Positions 1-7,291 of a DNA stretch of 23,161 nucleotides are shown one piece after another. The stretch comes from an uncultured Micrococcales bacterium (GTDB taxonomy: Bacteria; Actinomycetota; Actinomycetes; Actinomycetales; Microbacteriaceae): positions 1-23,161 of the forward strand of contig CAIKYE010000175.1 of assembly GCA_903831585.1 (NCBI GenBank). The letters run 5' to 3'. The notes under the pieces were generated by a model, which saw only the letters and a program-made list of their open reading frames with translations, did not search any database and was not told where the DNA came from. Position 1 is the first letter of the stretch. Every line of letters begins with the position of its first letter. The translations under genes were made by a program, and so were the position numbers.

Positions 1-2
1 AA

Positions 3-509
3 ACCGGCGAGGCACCCCGAAAGCTTTCTCCCGAGCGCCAAGAGCAGCGTGCTCGAAATGTGCTGCTCTATCAACTGGCTCGAGGAGCAAAGTCAGCTCA
101 CACTCTGAAGCAAATTCTTGAGCGGCGAGAAATTGATGCAGAGATAGCCGAAGCCATGATCGAACGCTTTGTCGAAGTTGGACTGATCGACGACGTTGCC
201 TATGCCGAAACAGTTGTGAATTCTCGGCAAAAATTCAAAGGACTTGCAAAATCGGCCATCAAGCGGGAATTGAACCAAAAAGGCGTAGAAGCCACCATTG
301 TCGAACAGGTCACCTCCGAAATCACCGTCGAGACCGAGTTTGAGATGGCAATCGAACTAGCCAACAAGCGCATAGTTCGAATGGCGAATCTCGAATACTC
401 GGTGCGCCAGAGAAGGCTCAATGGCTACCTGGCTCGAAAGGGCTATTCCTCGTCAATAGTTATGGCCGCCGTAAAACAGGCCGAATTGAATCTCAACAAC
501 GCAGCTTAG
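3..509 (+). CDS. recX: RecX regulatory protein, 5' end outside window
   Basis: RecX binds RecA filaments and modulates recombinase and SOS co-protease activity. The frame is open from base 3, so the true start and N-terminus lie upstream of the window. A GTG at 60 is not the start, because the bases before it encode the conserved RecX run LSPERQEQRARN, followed by VLLYQLARGAKS. The rest shows the family's three-helix repeats, with IDDVAYAETVVNSR in the middle and RQRRLNGYLARKGYSSSIV near the end. recX normally follows recA directly in actinobacteria, so recA is expected just upstream. The gene ends at a TAG 45 nt before the miaB -10 box. The family call is secure; the start cannot be given. 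Confidence 0.93.
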   Translation, partial: TGEAPRKLSPERQEQRARNVLLYQLARGAKSAHTLKQILERREIDAEIAEAMIERFVEVGLIDDVAYAETVVNSRQKFKGLAKSAIKRELNQKGVEATIVEQVTSEITVETEFEMAIELANKRIVRMANLEYSVRQRRLNGYLARKGYSSSIVMAAVKQAELNLNNAA

Positions 510-554
510 ATTCACAGGTTCAAATCTTTTCGGTTCGTGGCGTAGGTTGCGGGG

Positions 555-560
555 TAAAAT
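555..560 (+). promoter_or_regulatory. -10 box of a leaderless miaB promoter
   Basis: TAAAAT lies 7 nt upstream of the miaB ATG, which would place the transcription start at or next to the A of the start codon. No Shine-Dalgarno sequence lies at a useful distance and no convincing -35 box is visible. This fits the leaderless-mRNA architecture common in actinobacteria. The call is inferred from spacing alone. Confidence 0.6.
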
Positions 561-567
561 CGCTTAG

Positions 568-2061
568 ATGTCACAAACACTAACCCGCACCTACGAGGTA
601 CGAACATTTGGTTGCCAAATGAACGTGCACGATTCCGAGCGCCTGTCTGGCCTGCTTGAATCTGCCGGGTATGTGGCTGGCGAGACCGGTGATTCAGACG
701 TAGTGGTGTTCAACACCTGTGCCGTGCGCGAAAACGCCGACAACAAGCTCTACGGCAATCTAGGCATTCTGTTTGAAAAGAAGCAAGAAAACCCTGACCT
801 TCAAATAGCGGTCGGTGGCTGCCTCGCCCAAAAGGATCGCGATATCATCGTGGCCAAAGCCCCGTGGGTCGATGTGGTTTTCGGAACTCACAACATTTCT
901 TCACTGCCAGCACTTCTTGAGCGTGCTCGTCACAACAACGAGGCACAGATTGAAATCGTCGAAGCGCTAGAGACTTTTCCTAGCAGCCTTCCTGCGAAAC
1001 GCGATTCGACCTTTTCGGCATGGGTAAGCATCTCGGTTGGATGCAACAACACCTGCACTTTTTGCATAGTTCCAACACTCCGTGGCAAAGAGCGAGACAG
1101 AAGTCCCGAAGATGTGCTTGCCGAAATACGAGCTCTGGTGGCCGAAGGAGTTATTGAGGTAACCCTTTTAGGTCAGAACGTAAACACCTACGGGGTCGAG
1201 TTCGGTGACAAGGGCGCTTTCGCCAAGTTGCTTCGAGCCTGCGGAACAATCGAGGGTCTCGAGCGAGTTCGCTTCACCTCGCCACACCCAGCGGCCTTCA
1301 CCGACGATGTGATTGAGGCTATGGCCGAAACCCACAACGTGATGCCCCAGTTGCACATGCCGCTTCAATCCGGCAGCGATCGAGTGCTGAAAGAAATGCG
1401 TCGAAGTTATCGCAGCGACAAGTACCTGGGCATAATCGAACGTGTGCGTGCGGCCATGCCGCATGCTTCAATCAGCACCGACATCATCGTCGGTTTTCCT
1501 GGCGAAACCGAAGAAGACTTTCAGGACACAATTCGTGTGGTCGAAGCTTCTCGTTTCGCCGTCACCTACACCTTCCAGTACTCAAAGCGCCCAGGCACAC
1601 CAGCTGCGGAATTTGCGGATCAGGTGCCCAAGGCCGTGGTCCAAGAGCGCTACGAGCGCCTGTTGGCAGTGGTCAACCGCATAGCTCTAGAAGAGAATCA
1701 GGCCCAGATCGGCAAGACTGTCGAAGTTCTGGTTGCCAATGACGGCCGCAAAGACGATCGCACTCACCGAATTTCAGGACGCGCCCGCGACTTCAGGCTG
1801 GTTCACTTCGAGGTGCCGAAGGGGCACGAGATTCCAAGACCGGGTGATTTGGTCACCTGCACGATTACCGAGGCCGCGCCATATCACTTGATAGCCGACA
1901 TAGTCGACGAGAATTCATTCTCGATGCGCAAAACCATCGCCGGAGATGCTTGGGATCGAGCCGAAGCTGCATCTTGCGCTGTGCCCGCAGTCGACGCTCA
2001 CACTCAGAGCGCCAAGGTTTCACTCAGCCTCTCGGTGAAGCCAAAACACGAAAAGCATTAG
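568..2061 (+). CDS. miaB: tRNA-2-methylthio-N6-dimethylallyladenosine synthase MiaB
   Basis: MiaB is a radical-SAM methylthiotransferase that converts i6A37 to ms2i6A37 in tRNAs reading UNN codons. The 497 residues show the N-terminal UPF0004 domain with three cluster cysteines (Cys16 in RTFGCQMN, Cys51 in NTCAVRENA, Cys85 in VGGCLAQ). The radical-SAM motif CNNTCTFC follows (Cys159, Cys163, Cys166), and a TRAM-type RNA-binding domain lies near residues 380-450. The C-terminus runs about 45 residues past TRAM and is poorly conserved. The ATG at 568 gives the standard N-terminus and sits 7 nt after a -10 box, so the mRNA is probably leaderless. miaA starts 2 nt after the stop. MiaA makes the i6A substrate that MiaB modifies, so the pair forms one pathway. 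Confidence 0.96.
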   Translation: MSQTLTRTYEVRTFGCQMNVHDSERLSGLLESAGYVAGETGDSDVVVFNTCAVRENADNKLYGNLGILFEKKQENPDLQIAVGGCLAQKDRDIIVAKAPWVDVVFGTHNISSLPALLERARHNNEAQIEIVEALETFPSSLPAKRDSTFSAWVSISVGCNNTCTFCIVPTLRGKERDRSPEDVLAEIRALVAEGVIEVTLLGQNVNTYGVEFGDKGAFAKLLRACGTIEGLERVRFTSPHPAAFTDDVIEAMAETHNVMPQLHMPLQSGSDRVLKEMRRSYRSDKYLGIIERVRAAMPHASISTDIIVGFPGETEEDFQDTIRVVEASRFAVTYTFQYSKRPGTPAAEFADQVPKAVVQERYERLLAVVNRIALEENQAQIGKTVEVLVANDGRKDDRTHRISGRARDFRLVHFEVPKGHEIPRPGDLVTCTITEAAPYHLIADIVDENSFSMRKTIAGDAWDRAEAASCAVPAVDAHTQSAKVSLSLSVKPKHEKH

Positions 2062-2063
2062 TC

Positions 2064-3011
2064 ATGACTGCAATCAATCTGGTTGCCGTAGTTGGGCCTA
2101 CCGGTTCTGGCAAATCTGAGCTCGCGATACAAATTGCCGAGAAAATCATGGCTTGCGGCGGCCGTGCCGAAATCATCAATAGCGACTCGATGCAGTTCTA
2201 TCGCGGCATGAATATTGGCACGGCAAAATTAGCCCCTAACGAACGACGCGGAATTGAGCATCACATGATTGATGTTCTAGACATTCGTGATGAATCAACC
2301 GCTGCCGAATACCAGCAGCAGGTAAGGCCGATCATTGAGTCGCTACAGGCAAAATCGATTACGCCAATCATGGTCGGCGGATCGATGCTCTATATCGCAG
2401 CAGCGCTAAACACATTCGAATTTCCTGAGCGAGATGCCGAACTTCGCCAGCAACTCGAAGTAGAGCTTGAAACGCACGGATCACATGCGATGCATAGGCG
2501 AGTCGCAGAGCTCGATTCTGTTGCCGCATCGCGCATCGACCCTGAGAATGGCAGGCGAGTTGTTCGGGCCTTGGAAATCTTGATGCTCACCGGAGAGCCA
2601 TTTAGCGCATCCCTGCCAGACGAGACAGAGTCGTGGCAGCCGGTTCTAGAAATCGGACTCAATTCCGAGCGTGCACACCTGGTTGACCGACTCGCCAAGC
2701 GAGTCGAGAGCATGTGGGCGCAGGGGCTGGTCGGCGAGGCAGAGAGCTTGATTGCCGAAGGCATCCGTGAAGGCAAGACATCGTCTCGGGCCATCGGCTA
2801 CGCTCAGGCACTGGCGCAACTGGACGGGCTGCTATCTGAAGAGGAAGCTATAGCTCAGACCGTGCAACTCACTCAGCGCTACGCTCGCCGTCAAATGTCA
2901 TGGTTCAGACGCGACGAGCGAATCAATTGGTTCGACTACCAGCAGGACGATTTGTTCGACTCCGTTAGCGAGCTCATTTCTCGCCGCGCCCCTCATCTAT
3001 TCGGCGAATAG
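2064..3011 (+). CDS. miaA: tRNA dimethylallyltransferase MiaA
   Basis: MiaA transfers the dimethylallyl group from DMAPP to N6 of A37 in tRNAs, the step before MiaB. The 315-residue protein has a P-loop GPTGSGKS at residues 11-18, the substrate motif [17 protein letters not shown], the VGGSMLYI segment and the C-terminal [12 protein letters not shown] element. The frame is open back to 1950 inside miaB, but the ATG at 2064 fits the family N-terminus ([14 protein letters not shown]), follows the miaB stop by 2 nt and avoids a long overlap, so it is preferred. Translation is probably coupled to miaB. The TAG stop is also the first half of the dapF -10 box. Confidence 0.96.
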   Translation: MTAINLVAVVGPTGSGKSELAIQIAEKIMACGGRAEIINSDSMQFYRGMNIGTAKLAPNERRGIEHHMIDVLDIRDESTAAEYQQQVRPIIESLQAKSITPIMVGGSMLYIAAALNTFEFPERDAELRQQLEVELETHGSHAMHRRVAELDSVAASRIDPENGRRVVRALEILMLTGEPFSASLPDETESWQPVLEIGLNSERAHLVDRLAKRVESMWAQGLVGEAESLIAEGIREGKTSSRAIGYAQALAQLDGLLSEEEAIAQTVQLTQRYARRQMSWFRRDERINWFDYQQDDLFDSVSELISRRAPHLFGE

Positions 3012-3014
3012 GCT
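3001..3014 (+). promoter_or_regulatory. leaderless dapF promoter overlapping miaA stop
   Basis: The 14-mer TCGGCGAATAGGCT ends in the -10 box TAGGCT (3009-3014), 7 nt before the dapF ATG. The TAG of this box is the miaA stop codon. The same 14-mer with one or two changes occurs before pheS (12083-12096) and argH (19753-19766). There is no Shine-Dalgarno sequence before dapF, so a leaderless start is the best reading. Confidence 0.6.
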
Positions 3015-3021
3015 ATTCATC

Positions 3022-3909
3022 ATGGGTAGCAAAATCGAATTCACCAAGGGCCACGGAACCGGAAACGACTTCGTTCTGGTTCTAGATGCGACTGGCGATT
3101 TGCTATTAACCCCCAAGCAAATTGCAAAAATCTGTGATCGACACTTCGGCATCGGCGCGGATGGCTTCATCCGTGTGGTTCGCACCGAGAACAGCACCGA
3201 GGTGTCACACCTACTGGCTGAAGCTCCCGAGGCCGAGTGGTTCATGGATTACTACAACGCCGACGGTTCAAGCGCAGAGATGTGCGGAAATGGCTCAAGG
3301 GTTTTTGCAAGATATCTAACCGAAAAGAATCTGGTCAAGCTCGAAGATTCGCAGACACTTTCGATTGCAACGCGTGATGGCGTGAAGGACTTGCAACGCA
3401 ACATGGCTGGTTTTGCTGTTGACATGGGTCGATGGAAGTTGGGCACAGACGAGCTATTGGTTCGCGCGGGTCACCTCGATGTGGCAAGGCCTGGTTTATC
3501 AATTGGTGTAGGAAACCCGCACGTCGTGGTTGCTCTTGCAGATCTCGAAGAACTCAAGGCGCTAAATCTCTATGAGGCTCCGCAACTTGATCCGCGCCCA
3601 GAAGCCGGGGCGAATGTTGAATTTGTGGTGCCAGAAGAGCCGATGATTAGAAACGGCGTCGGATACATTTCGATGCGGGTGTTTGAGCGCGGCGTCGGCG
3701 AGACGCTTTCTTGCGGCACTGGCATTTGTGCGGCCGCGCTTGCCACTCGTCATTGGGCTGGCGCTGGTGCTCCGAACACCTGGCAGGTCAGTGTTCCCGG
3801 TGGCACTCTTGGTGTTCGCATGTTCGCGACAGAAGACGGCGAGCACGTTGGTCTGAGTGGTGCCGCTGTGCTCAGCTTCGACGGCCAGATCGACTTAGAC
3901 AGCCTCTAG
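3022..3909 (+). CDS. dapF: Diaminopimelate epimerase
   Basis: DapF interconverts LL- and meso-diaminopimelate, the last step before lysine and the source of meso-DAP for peptidoglycan. It uses a two-cysteine acid/base mechanism and no cofactor. Both catalytic cysteines are present: Cys88 in EMCGNGSR and Cys231 in [12 protein letters not shown]. The N-terminal [10 protein letters not shown] and the FGIGADGF motif are standard, and 295 residues is normal for actinobacteria. The ATG at 3022 starts 10 nt after the miaA stop and 7 nt after a -10 box. The neighbouring gene at 3944 is convergent, so dapF ends this transcription unit. Confidence 0.96.
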   Translation: MGSKIEFTKGHGTGNDFVLVLDATGDLLLTPKQIAKICDRHFGIGADGFIRVVRTENSTEVSHLLAEAPEAEWFMDYYNADGSSAEMCGNGSRVFARYLTEKNLVKLEDSQTLSIATRDGVKDLQRNMAGFAVDMGRWKLGTDELLVRAGHLDVARPGLSIGVGNPHVVVALADLEELKALNLYEAPQLDPRPEAGANVEFVVPEEPMIRNGVGYISMRVFERGVGETLSCGTGICAAALATRHWAGAGAPNTWQVSVPGGTLGVRMFATEDGEHVGLSGAAVLSFDGQIDLDSL

Positions 3910-3910
3910 A

Positions 3911-3930
3911 GCAGCTTCGCAGTTTGCTGC
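3911..3930. terminator. Weak hairpin between convergent dapF and methyltransferase
   Basis: GCAGC (3911-3915) can pair with GCTGC (3926-3930) across a 10-nt loop, starting 1 nt after the dapF stop. The stem is short and no T-tract follows on either strand, so termination activity is doubtful. It is listed because it is the only structure seen in this 34-bp convergent gap. Confidence 0.22.
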
Positions 3931-3943
3931 CAGAGCATTGCGT

Positions 3944-4549
3944 TTAGAGACGGGCAGCGCGCAGAATTCTAAAACCCTTTGCGGTTTCGATTCGTTCGCT
4001 GGCCAGGTCGGTGAAATTCTGCTGCATCCACTTGAGCAAGGTGTCTGCACCCAAGTCTTTTGAAACCACGAGGTAGGCCTCGCATTCCTCATCGAGCCTC
4101 GGCAGCCATTCGCTCAGAATCGCATGCAGCGCGTCTTTGCCGACTCGAATCGGTGGGTTAGACCAGATGCCCGAGAAGACAATGTCTTGGGGCACTTCGC
4201 TAGGCAAAACCGCACGGATGTTGCCGAGACCGAGTTTCTGGGCATTCATGCGGGTTAGCTCGAGCGAACGCTCATTCACGTCAATCGCCCAGACAGTGGC
4301 CTCTGGGCAACTCTTGGCTAGCGAGAGCGCTATCGGCCCCCAACCGCATCCGAGATCTAGCAGATTGCCCTGATTCGGTGCCTCTTGAGAATGCTCGAGC
4401 AAAATTGCTGTCCCGGTATCCATGTGATCGGGGCTAAAGGTTGAGCCGGCTGTGAACAACTCGACACGCTCACCGTTGATCGCGGTGACGATGGTCTTGG
4501 TTTTGAATTCGCCTGCTGGCTGTTCAGAGAAATAGTGTTCGCCCGACAT
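3944..4549 (-). CDS. RsmC-like class I SAM-dependent methyltransferase
   Basis: This 201-residue class I methyltransferase has the SAM-binding motif LDLGCGWGP at residues 64-72, an acidic motif II (WAIDVNERSLE), and the catalytic NPPI of N-methyltransferases at 131-134 followed by RVGK. The pattern resembles the C-terminal catalytic half of RsmC/RlmG, which make m2G in rRNA, so an rRNA guanine-N2 methyltransferase is likely but the target is unknown. The frame runs upstream to 4687, which would overlap hflX. The ATG at 4549 gives the family start MSGEHYFSE and lies 7 nt after a -10 box (TAGTGT), so it is preferred. The gene is convergent with dapF and divergent from hflX, with start codons 34 bp apart. 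Confidence 0.85.
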   Translation of the reverse strand: MSGEHYFSEQPAGEFKTKTIVTAINGERVELFTAGSTFSPDHMDTGTAILLEHSQEAPNQGNLLDLGCGWGPIALSLAKSCPEATVWAIDVNERSLELTRMNAQKLGLGNIRAVLPSEVPQDIVFSGIWSNPPIRVGKDALHAILSEWLPRLDEECEAYLVVSKDLGADTLLKWMQQNFTDLASERIETAKGFRILRAARL

Positions 4550-4556
4550 GAAGCAA

Positions 4557-4562
4557 ACACTA
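4557..4562 (-). promoter_or_regulatory. -10 box of leaderless methyltransferase promoter
   Basis: On the minus strand TAGTGT lies 7 nt before the ATG at 4549. No Shine-Dalgarno sequence precedes that ATG. It sits 8 bp from the oppositely directed hflX -10 box. Confidence 0.5.
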
Positions 4563-4570
4563 TCCCAAAC

Positions 4571-4576
4571 TAGGGT
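4571..4576 (+). promoter_or_regulatory. -10 box of leaderless hflX promoter
   Basis: TAGGGT lies 7 nt before the ATG at 4584 and supports that start over the upstream in-frame ATG at 4548. Any -35 contact would fall inside the divergent methyltransferase start region, so the two promoters must share or compete for the same DNA. Confidence 0.52.
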
Positions 4577-4583
4577 TGAAGCA

Positions 4584-6068
4584 ATGGCTGAAAACACTGA
4601 ACCAAATGCGACAGATCGAGGTGCCGAGGTAGTCGAGCGCATCTTGCGCAGGTCAGAACGAGCCACAGCGCTTGGTGTCGATGACAAACACGGTCATCAG
4701 AACTTTGACGGCGACCAACTCGAACTCGAAGAGCGCGCGGCGCTAAGACGCGTTGCAGGTCTGTCAACCGAGCGGCAAGACATCAACGATGTCGAATACC
4801 GCCAGCTTCGTCTCGAGAAGGTAATCGTGATTGGTCTCTGGGGTCAGCAGACTCTGCTCGAGGCAGAAAACTCGCTTCGCGAATTGGCGGCACTTGCCGA
4901 GACCGCCGGCGCTGAGGTGCTCGACGGACTTCTGCAGCGAAGAACCCATCCGGATATGGCGACTTATCTCGGCAAGGGTAAGGCGCAGGAATTGAAGCTT
5001 CTGGTTCAGCAGGTTGGTGCCGATACCGTCATTGCAGACACCGAGTTAGCGCCGAGCCAGAGACGTGAACTCGAGAACGTTGTCGATGCGAAAGTAATCG
5101 ACCGCACCGCCGTGATTCTCGACATCTTCGCGCAGCACGCAAAGAGTCGCGAGGGCAAGGCACAGGTCGAACTCGCGCAGCTCGAGTATCTCTTGCCGAG
5201 ACTAAGAGGCTGGGGTGAGTCGATGTCTCGTCAGGCTGGTGGACAAGCTGCTGGTGGTGTCGGAATGGGGTCTAGGGGACCCGGTGAGACCAAGATCGAG
5301 CTCGACCGCAGACGCATCAACACTCGAATGTCAAAGCTTCGCAAGCAGATTGTCGCCATGAAACCGGCGCGTGATACCAAGCGCGCCAGTCGCACCAAGA
5401 ACGGGGTGCCGAGCGTGGCCATCGCCGGATACACCAATGCGGGTAAGTCTTCGCTGCTCAATCGCCTCACCCAGGCGGGGGTGCTGGTCGAGAACGCTCT
5501 GTTCGCGACTCTAGACCCCACGGTTCGCAAGACTCAGACTCCCGATGGCCGACCTTTCACTTTTGCAGACACCGTTGGCTTTGTGCGCAACCTTCCGCAT
5601 CAACTGGTTGAGGCGTTTCGGTCAACCCTCGAAGAGATCTCGGCAAGCGACCTGGTGGTGCACATAGTCGATGCATCGCATCCGGATCCTGCAGGACAGA
5701 TTGCTACCGTTCGCGATGTGATTGGTGAGGTGGGCGCACGCGACATCCCAGAGCTAATTGTTTTCAACAAAATTGATTTGGTTGACGATACTCAGCGCAT
5801 GGCACTGCGCGGTCTCGAACCCGATTCGATTGCCGTATCGACTAGAACGGGTGAGGGAATTGAAGAACTCGAGTTGGCAATTGCCAGGCTGCTTCCTGAG
5901 CCGAATGTCTCGGTTTCGCTTTCGATTCCATACAACCGCGGCGACTTGGTTTCTAGAATGCATTTGAATTCGCGAATTACAAAATTGACCTACGAAGAAG
6001 ATGGCACGCACGTGCAGGCGATGGTCACACCCGAGTTCGCTGCCGAACTAAAGCAATTTGCAAACTAA
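4584..6068 (+). CDS. hflX: Ribosome-associated GTPase HflX
   Basis: HflX is a GTPase that binds the 50S subunit and rescues or splits stalled ribosomes under stress. The 494 residues contain the HflX N-terminal domain (VIVIGLWG, then HPDMATYLGKGKAQEL), a Gly-rich linker with MGSRGPGETKIELDRRRI, and the G domain: G1 GYTNAGKSSL near residues 282-291, G3 DTVGF, and G4 NKID. An in-frame ATG exists at 4548, but it lies inside the divergent gene's start codon region. The ATG at 4584, 7 nt after TAGGGT, is the better start. The gene is convergent with lexA, whose stop is 6 nt away. Confidence 0.94.
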   Translation: MAENTEPNATDRGAEVVERILRRSERATALGVDDKHGHQNFDGDQLELEERAALRRVAGLSTERQDINDVEYRQLRLEKVIVIGLWGQQTLLEAENSLRELAALAETAGAEVLDGLLQRRTHPDMATYLGKGKAQELKLLVQQVGADTVIADTELAPSQRRELENVVDAKVIDRTAVILDIFAQHAKSREGKAQVELAQLEYLLPRLRGWGESMSRQAGGQAAGGVGMGSRGPGETKIELDRRRINTRMSKLRKQIVAMKPARDTKRASRTKNGVPSVAIAGYTNAGKSSLLNRLTQAGVLVENALFATLDPTVRKTQTPDGRPFTFADTVGFVRNLPHQLVEAFRSTLEEISASDLVVHIVDASHPDPAGQIATVRDVIGEVGARDIPELIVFNKIDLVDDTQRMALRGLEPDSIAVSTRTGEGIEELELAIARLLPEPNVSVSLSIPYNRGDLVSRMHLNSRITKLTYEEDGTHVQAMVTPEFAAELKQFAN

Positions 6069-6074
6069 GAGTTT

Positions 6075-6731
6075 TTAGACTTTTCGCAGAACGGTTACAA
6101 CTTTTCCAAGAATTTCACAGTCGTCTGCCGGAATCGGTTCGTAGTTTGAGTTTCTTGGCAGTAACCAGGTGTGGCCGTCGCGCTGTTTGAATATCTTGCA
6201 GGTGGCTTCGCCGTCAATCATCGCCGCAACCATGTCGCCGTTCTCTGCGGTTTTCTGTTGACGGCAAACGATTAGGTCACCTTCGACAATCGAGGCGTCA
6301 ATCATTGAGTCACCCTTGATCTCAAGCATGAACAATTCACCCTGACCGGTTAGTGCGCGAGGTACTGGCACATACTCAGTTATGTTCTGCTCTGCCGTGA
6401 TCGGAACACCGGCGGCAATCGAACCGACGAGCGGCACGTGAGCAGCATCGCCAAATTGAACGGGGTTGTAACTGTCAGCTCGTTCTAGACCCTCTGGCTC
6501 GATCAGCACCTGGATGCCGCGGGCCAGTCCGTCTTTGAGATCGATAAAGCCGGCCTTCTCGAGCTGGCTGAGTTGGTGGCTAACGCTCGAGACTGCCTTC
6601 AATTCGACCTTCTCGGCAATTTCACGCATGGATGGGGCATATCCGCGCTCTTCTTTGAAGCGGATGATGAAGTCAAGGATTCGGGCCTGAACGGCGCTCA
6701 GGTGCTCGGCGCGGCGGGTGTAATCAGACAA
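6075..6731 (-). CDS. lexA: SOS repressor LexA
   Basis: LexA represses SOS genes and self-cleaves when bound to RecA filaments. The 218-residue protein has an N-terminal winged helix (LSAVQARILDFI through SMREIAEKV) and a C-terminal S24 peptidase domain. The cleavage bond is Ala107-Gly108 (GSIAAGVP), with catalytic Ser142 (KGDSMID) and Lys179 (EATCKIF). The start codon is TTG at 6731, preceded by AAAGGGG with a 6-nt spacer, so it has a proper ribosome binding site unlike many neighbours. The gene is divergent from the LysM gene, with a perfect LexA box between them. recX at the window start, and by inference recA just outside it, belong to the same regulon. Confidence 0.96.
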   Translation of the reverse strand: MSDYTRRAEHLSAVQARILDFIIRFKEERGYAPSMREIAEKVELKAVSSVSHQLSQLEKAGFIDLKDGLARGIQVLIEPEGLERADSYNPVQFGDAAHVPLVGSIAAGVPITAEQNITEYVPVPRALTGQGELFMLEIKGDSMIDASIVEGDLIVCRQQKTAENGDMVAAMIDGEATCKIFKQRDGHTWLLPRNSNYEPIPADDCEILGKVVTVLRKV

Positions 6732-6812
6732 TTTGTGCCCCTTTCGTGGCCTATCTCGGCTTCCTGGCGACTATCGGGTCGAGTGTCAGAGGGTGCCGAT
6801 TTACTGCTCTTA

Positions 6813-6828
6813 TCGAAACTTTATTCGA
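6813..6828. promoter_or_regulatory. Degenerate LexA box, candidate lexA autoregulation site
   Basis: TCGAAACTTTATTCGA has the same arm length and 4-nt spacer as the actinobacterial SOS box TCGAAC-N4-GTTCGA and matches 10 of its 12 arm bases. Read on the minus strand, its core contains TAAAGT, a possible lexA -10 box about 85 nt upstream of the TTG. A weak site here would fit lexA autoregulation. The call is inferred from pattern. Confidence 0.4.
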
Positions 6829-6875
6829 AAAGTGGTCAAAAACCAAACAAATTTTCGAATGTGTCGAGAAAATAC

Positions 6876-6906
6876 TTGACAAGATGTCGGTTGTATATCG
6901 TATTCT
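6876..6906 (+). promoter_or_regulatory. Promoter of the LysM gene
   Basis: A perfect TTGACA (6876-6881) is followed after 19 nt by TATTCT (6901-6906). Transcription would start about 6913, directly before the LexA box. A 19-nt spacer is long, but the -35 match is exact. Confidence 0.5.
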
Positions 6907-6914
6907 TGTTCTAA

Positions 6915-6932
6915 TTCGAACAGATGTTCGAA
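6915..6932. promoter_or_regulatory. LexA-binding SOS box
   Basis: TTCGAACAGATGTTCGAA is an 18-bp palindrome with a 2-nt centre. It contains the actinobacterial LexA consensus TCGAAC-N4-GTTCGA exactly. It overlaps the expected transcription start of the LysM gene and lies just upstream of that gene's ribosome binding site, so LexA binding would block the gene directly. Confidence 0.9.
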
Positions 6933-6947
6933 AAGAAAGGCAAAATC

Positions 6948-7232
6948 ATGGTTCTTCTAGACCCTCGCCGTTTCGCCCAGCGAGTAGGCATGCTAGCCGT
7001 CGCCGGTTTCGCTATCTTTGGCTTCATCTTCGGTCAGGTGGCCAGCGCCACAGATGCGCAAGCAGAGCAGGTTTACTACTCAGTTTCTGCCGGAGACACC
7101 CTATGGAAGATCGCCTCAGAGCAAGCACCTAATCAAGACCCAAGAGATTTCATCACTCAACTCGTTGAGCTGAACAAACTGACTTCTGCCAGCGTCACTC
7201 CTGGTCAGCGGTTGCTACTGCCAAACAGTTAG
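6948..7232 (+). CDS. Small membrane LysM protein, likely SOS-induced division inhibitor
   Basis: The 94-residue protein has a short basic N-terminus, one membrane segment at about residues 13-33 (VGMLAVAGFAIFGFIFGQVAS) and a single LysM peptidoglycan-binding domain at about 43-92 (YYSVSAGDTLWKIASEQ through VTPGQRLLLP). The ATG at 6948 follows AAAGAAAGG by 7 nt. An earlier in-frame ATG at 6924 lies inside the LexA box and is rejected. Divergent position next to lexA, an SOS box, one membrane segment and a LysM domain are shared with YneA of Bacillus, Rv2719c/ChiZ of Mycobacterium and DivS of Corynebacterium, which block division during DNA damage. Function is therefore inferred from architecture and context; no catalytic domain is visible. 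Confidence 0.85.
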   Translation: MVLLDPRRFAQRVGMLAVAGFAIFGFIFGQVASATDAQAEQVYYSVSAGDTLWKIASEQAPNQDPRDFITQLVELNKLTSASVTPGQRLLLPNS

Positions 7233-7279
7233 TCCTCTGTTTGGTCTGCTCGCGCGGAGAGTCATCGATGCCGGTTGGG

Positions 7280-7285
7280 TAACCT
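7280..7285 (+). promoter_or_regulatory. -10 box of leaderless hisH-like promoter
   Basis: TAACCT lies 6 nt before the GTG at 7292, and no Shine-Dalgarno sequence is present. It would start transcription of the hisH-like, hisA and sseB unit separately from the SOS-controlled LysM gene 60 bp upstream. Confidence 0.5.
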
Positions 7286-7291
7286 TTACCT

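Noticed and set aside
1950..2063. Upstream extension of miaA into miaB
   Set aside because: The extra 38 residues are a shifted-frame reading of the miaB end; the family N-terminus starts at the ATG of 2064.
4550..4687. Longer start for the RsmC-like gene
   Set aside because: The 46 extra residues would be antisense to the hflX start and have no family similarity; the ATG at 4549 has a fitting -10 box.
6851..6873. Inverted repeat ATTTTC ... GAAAAT between lexA and the LysM gene as a third LexA box
   Set aside because: The arms are spaced differently from the LexA consensus and the centre does not match; it is probably chance in AT-rich DNA.
6924..6947. Earlier ATG for the LysM protein
   Set aside because: It lies inside the LexA palindrome and near the predicted transcription start, whereas the ATG at 6948 follows AAAGAAAGG by 7 nt.
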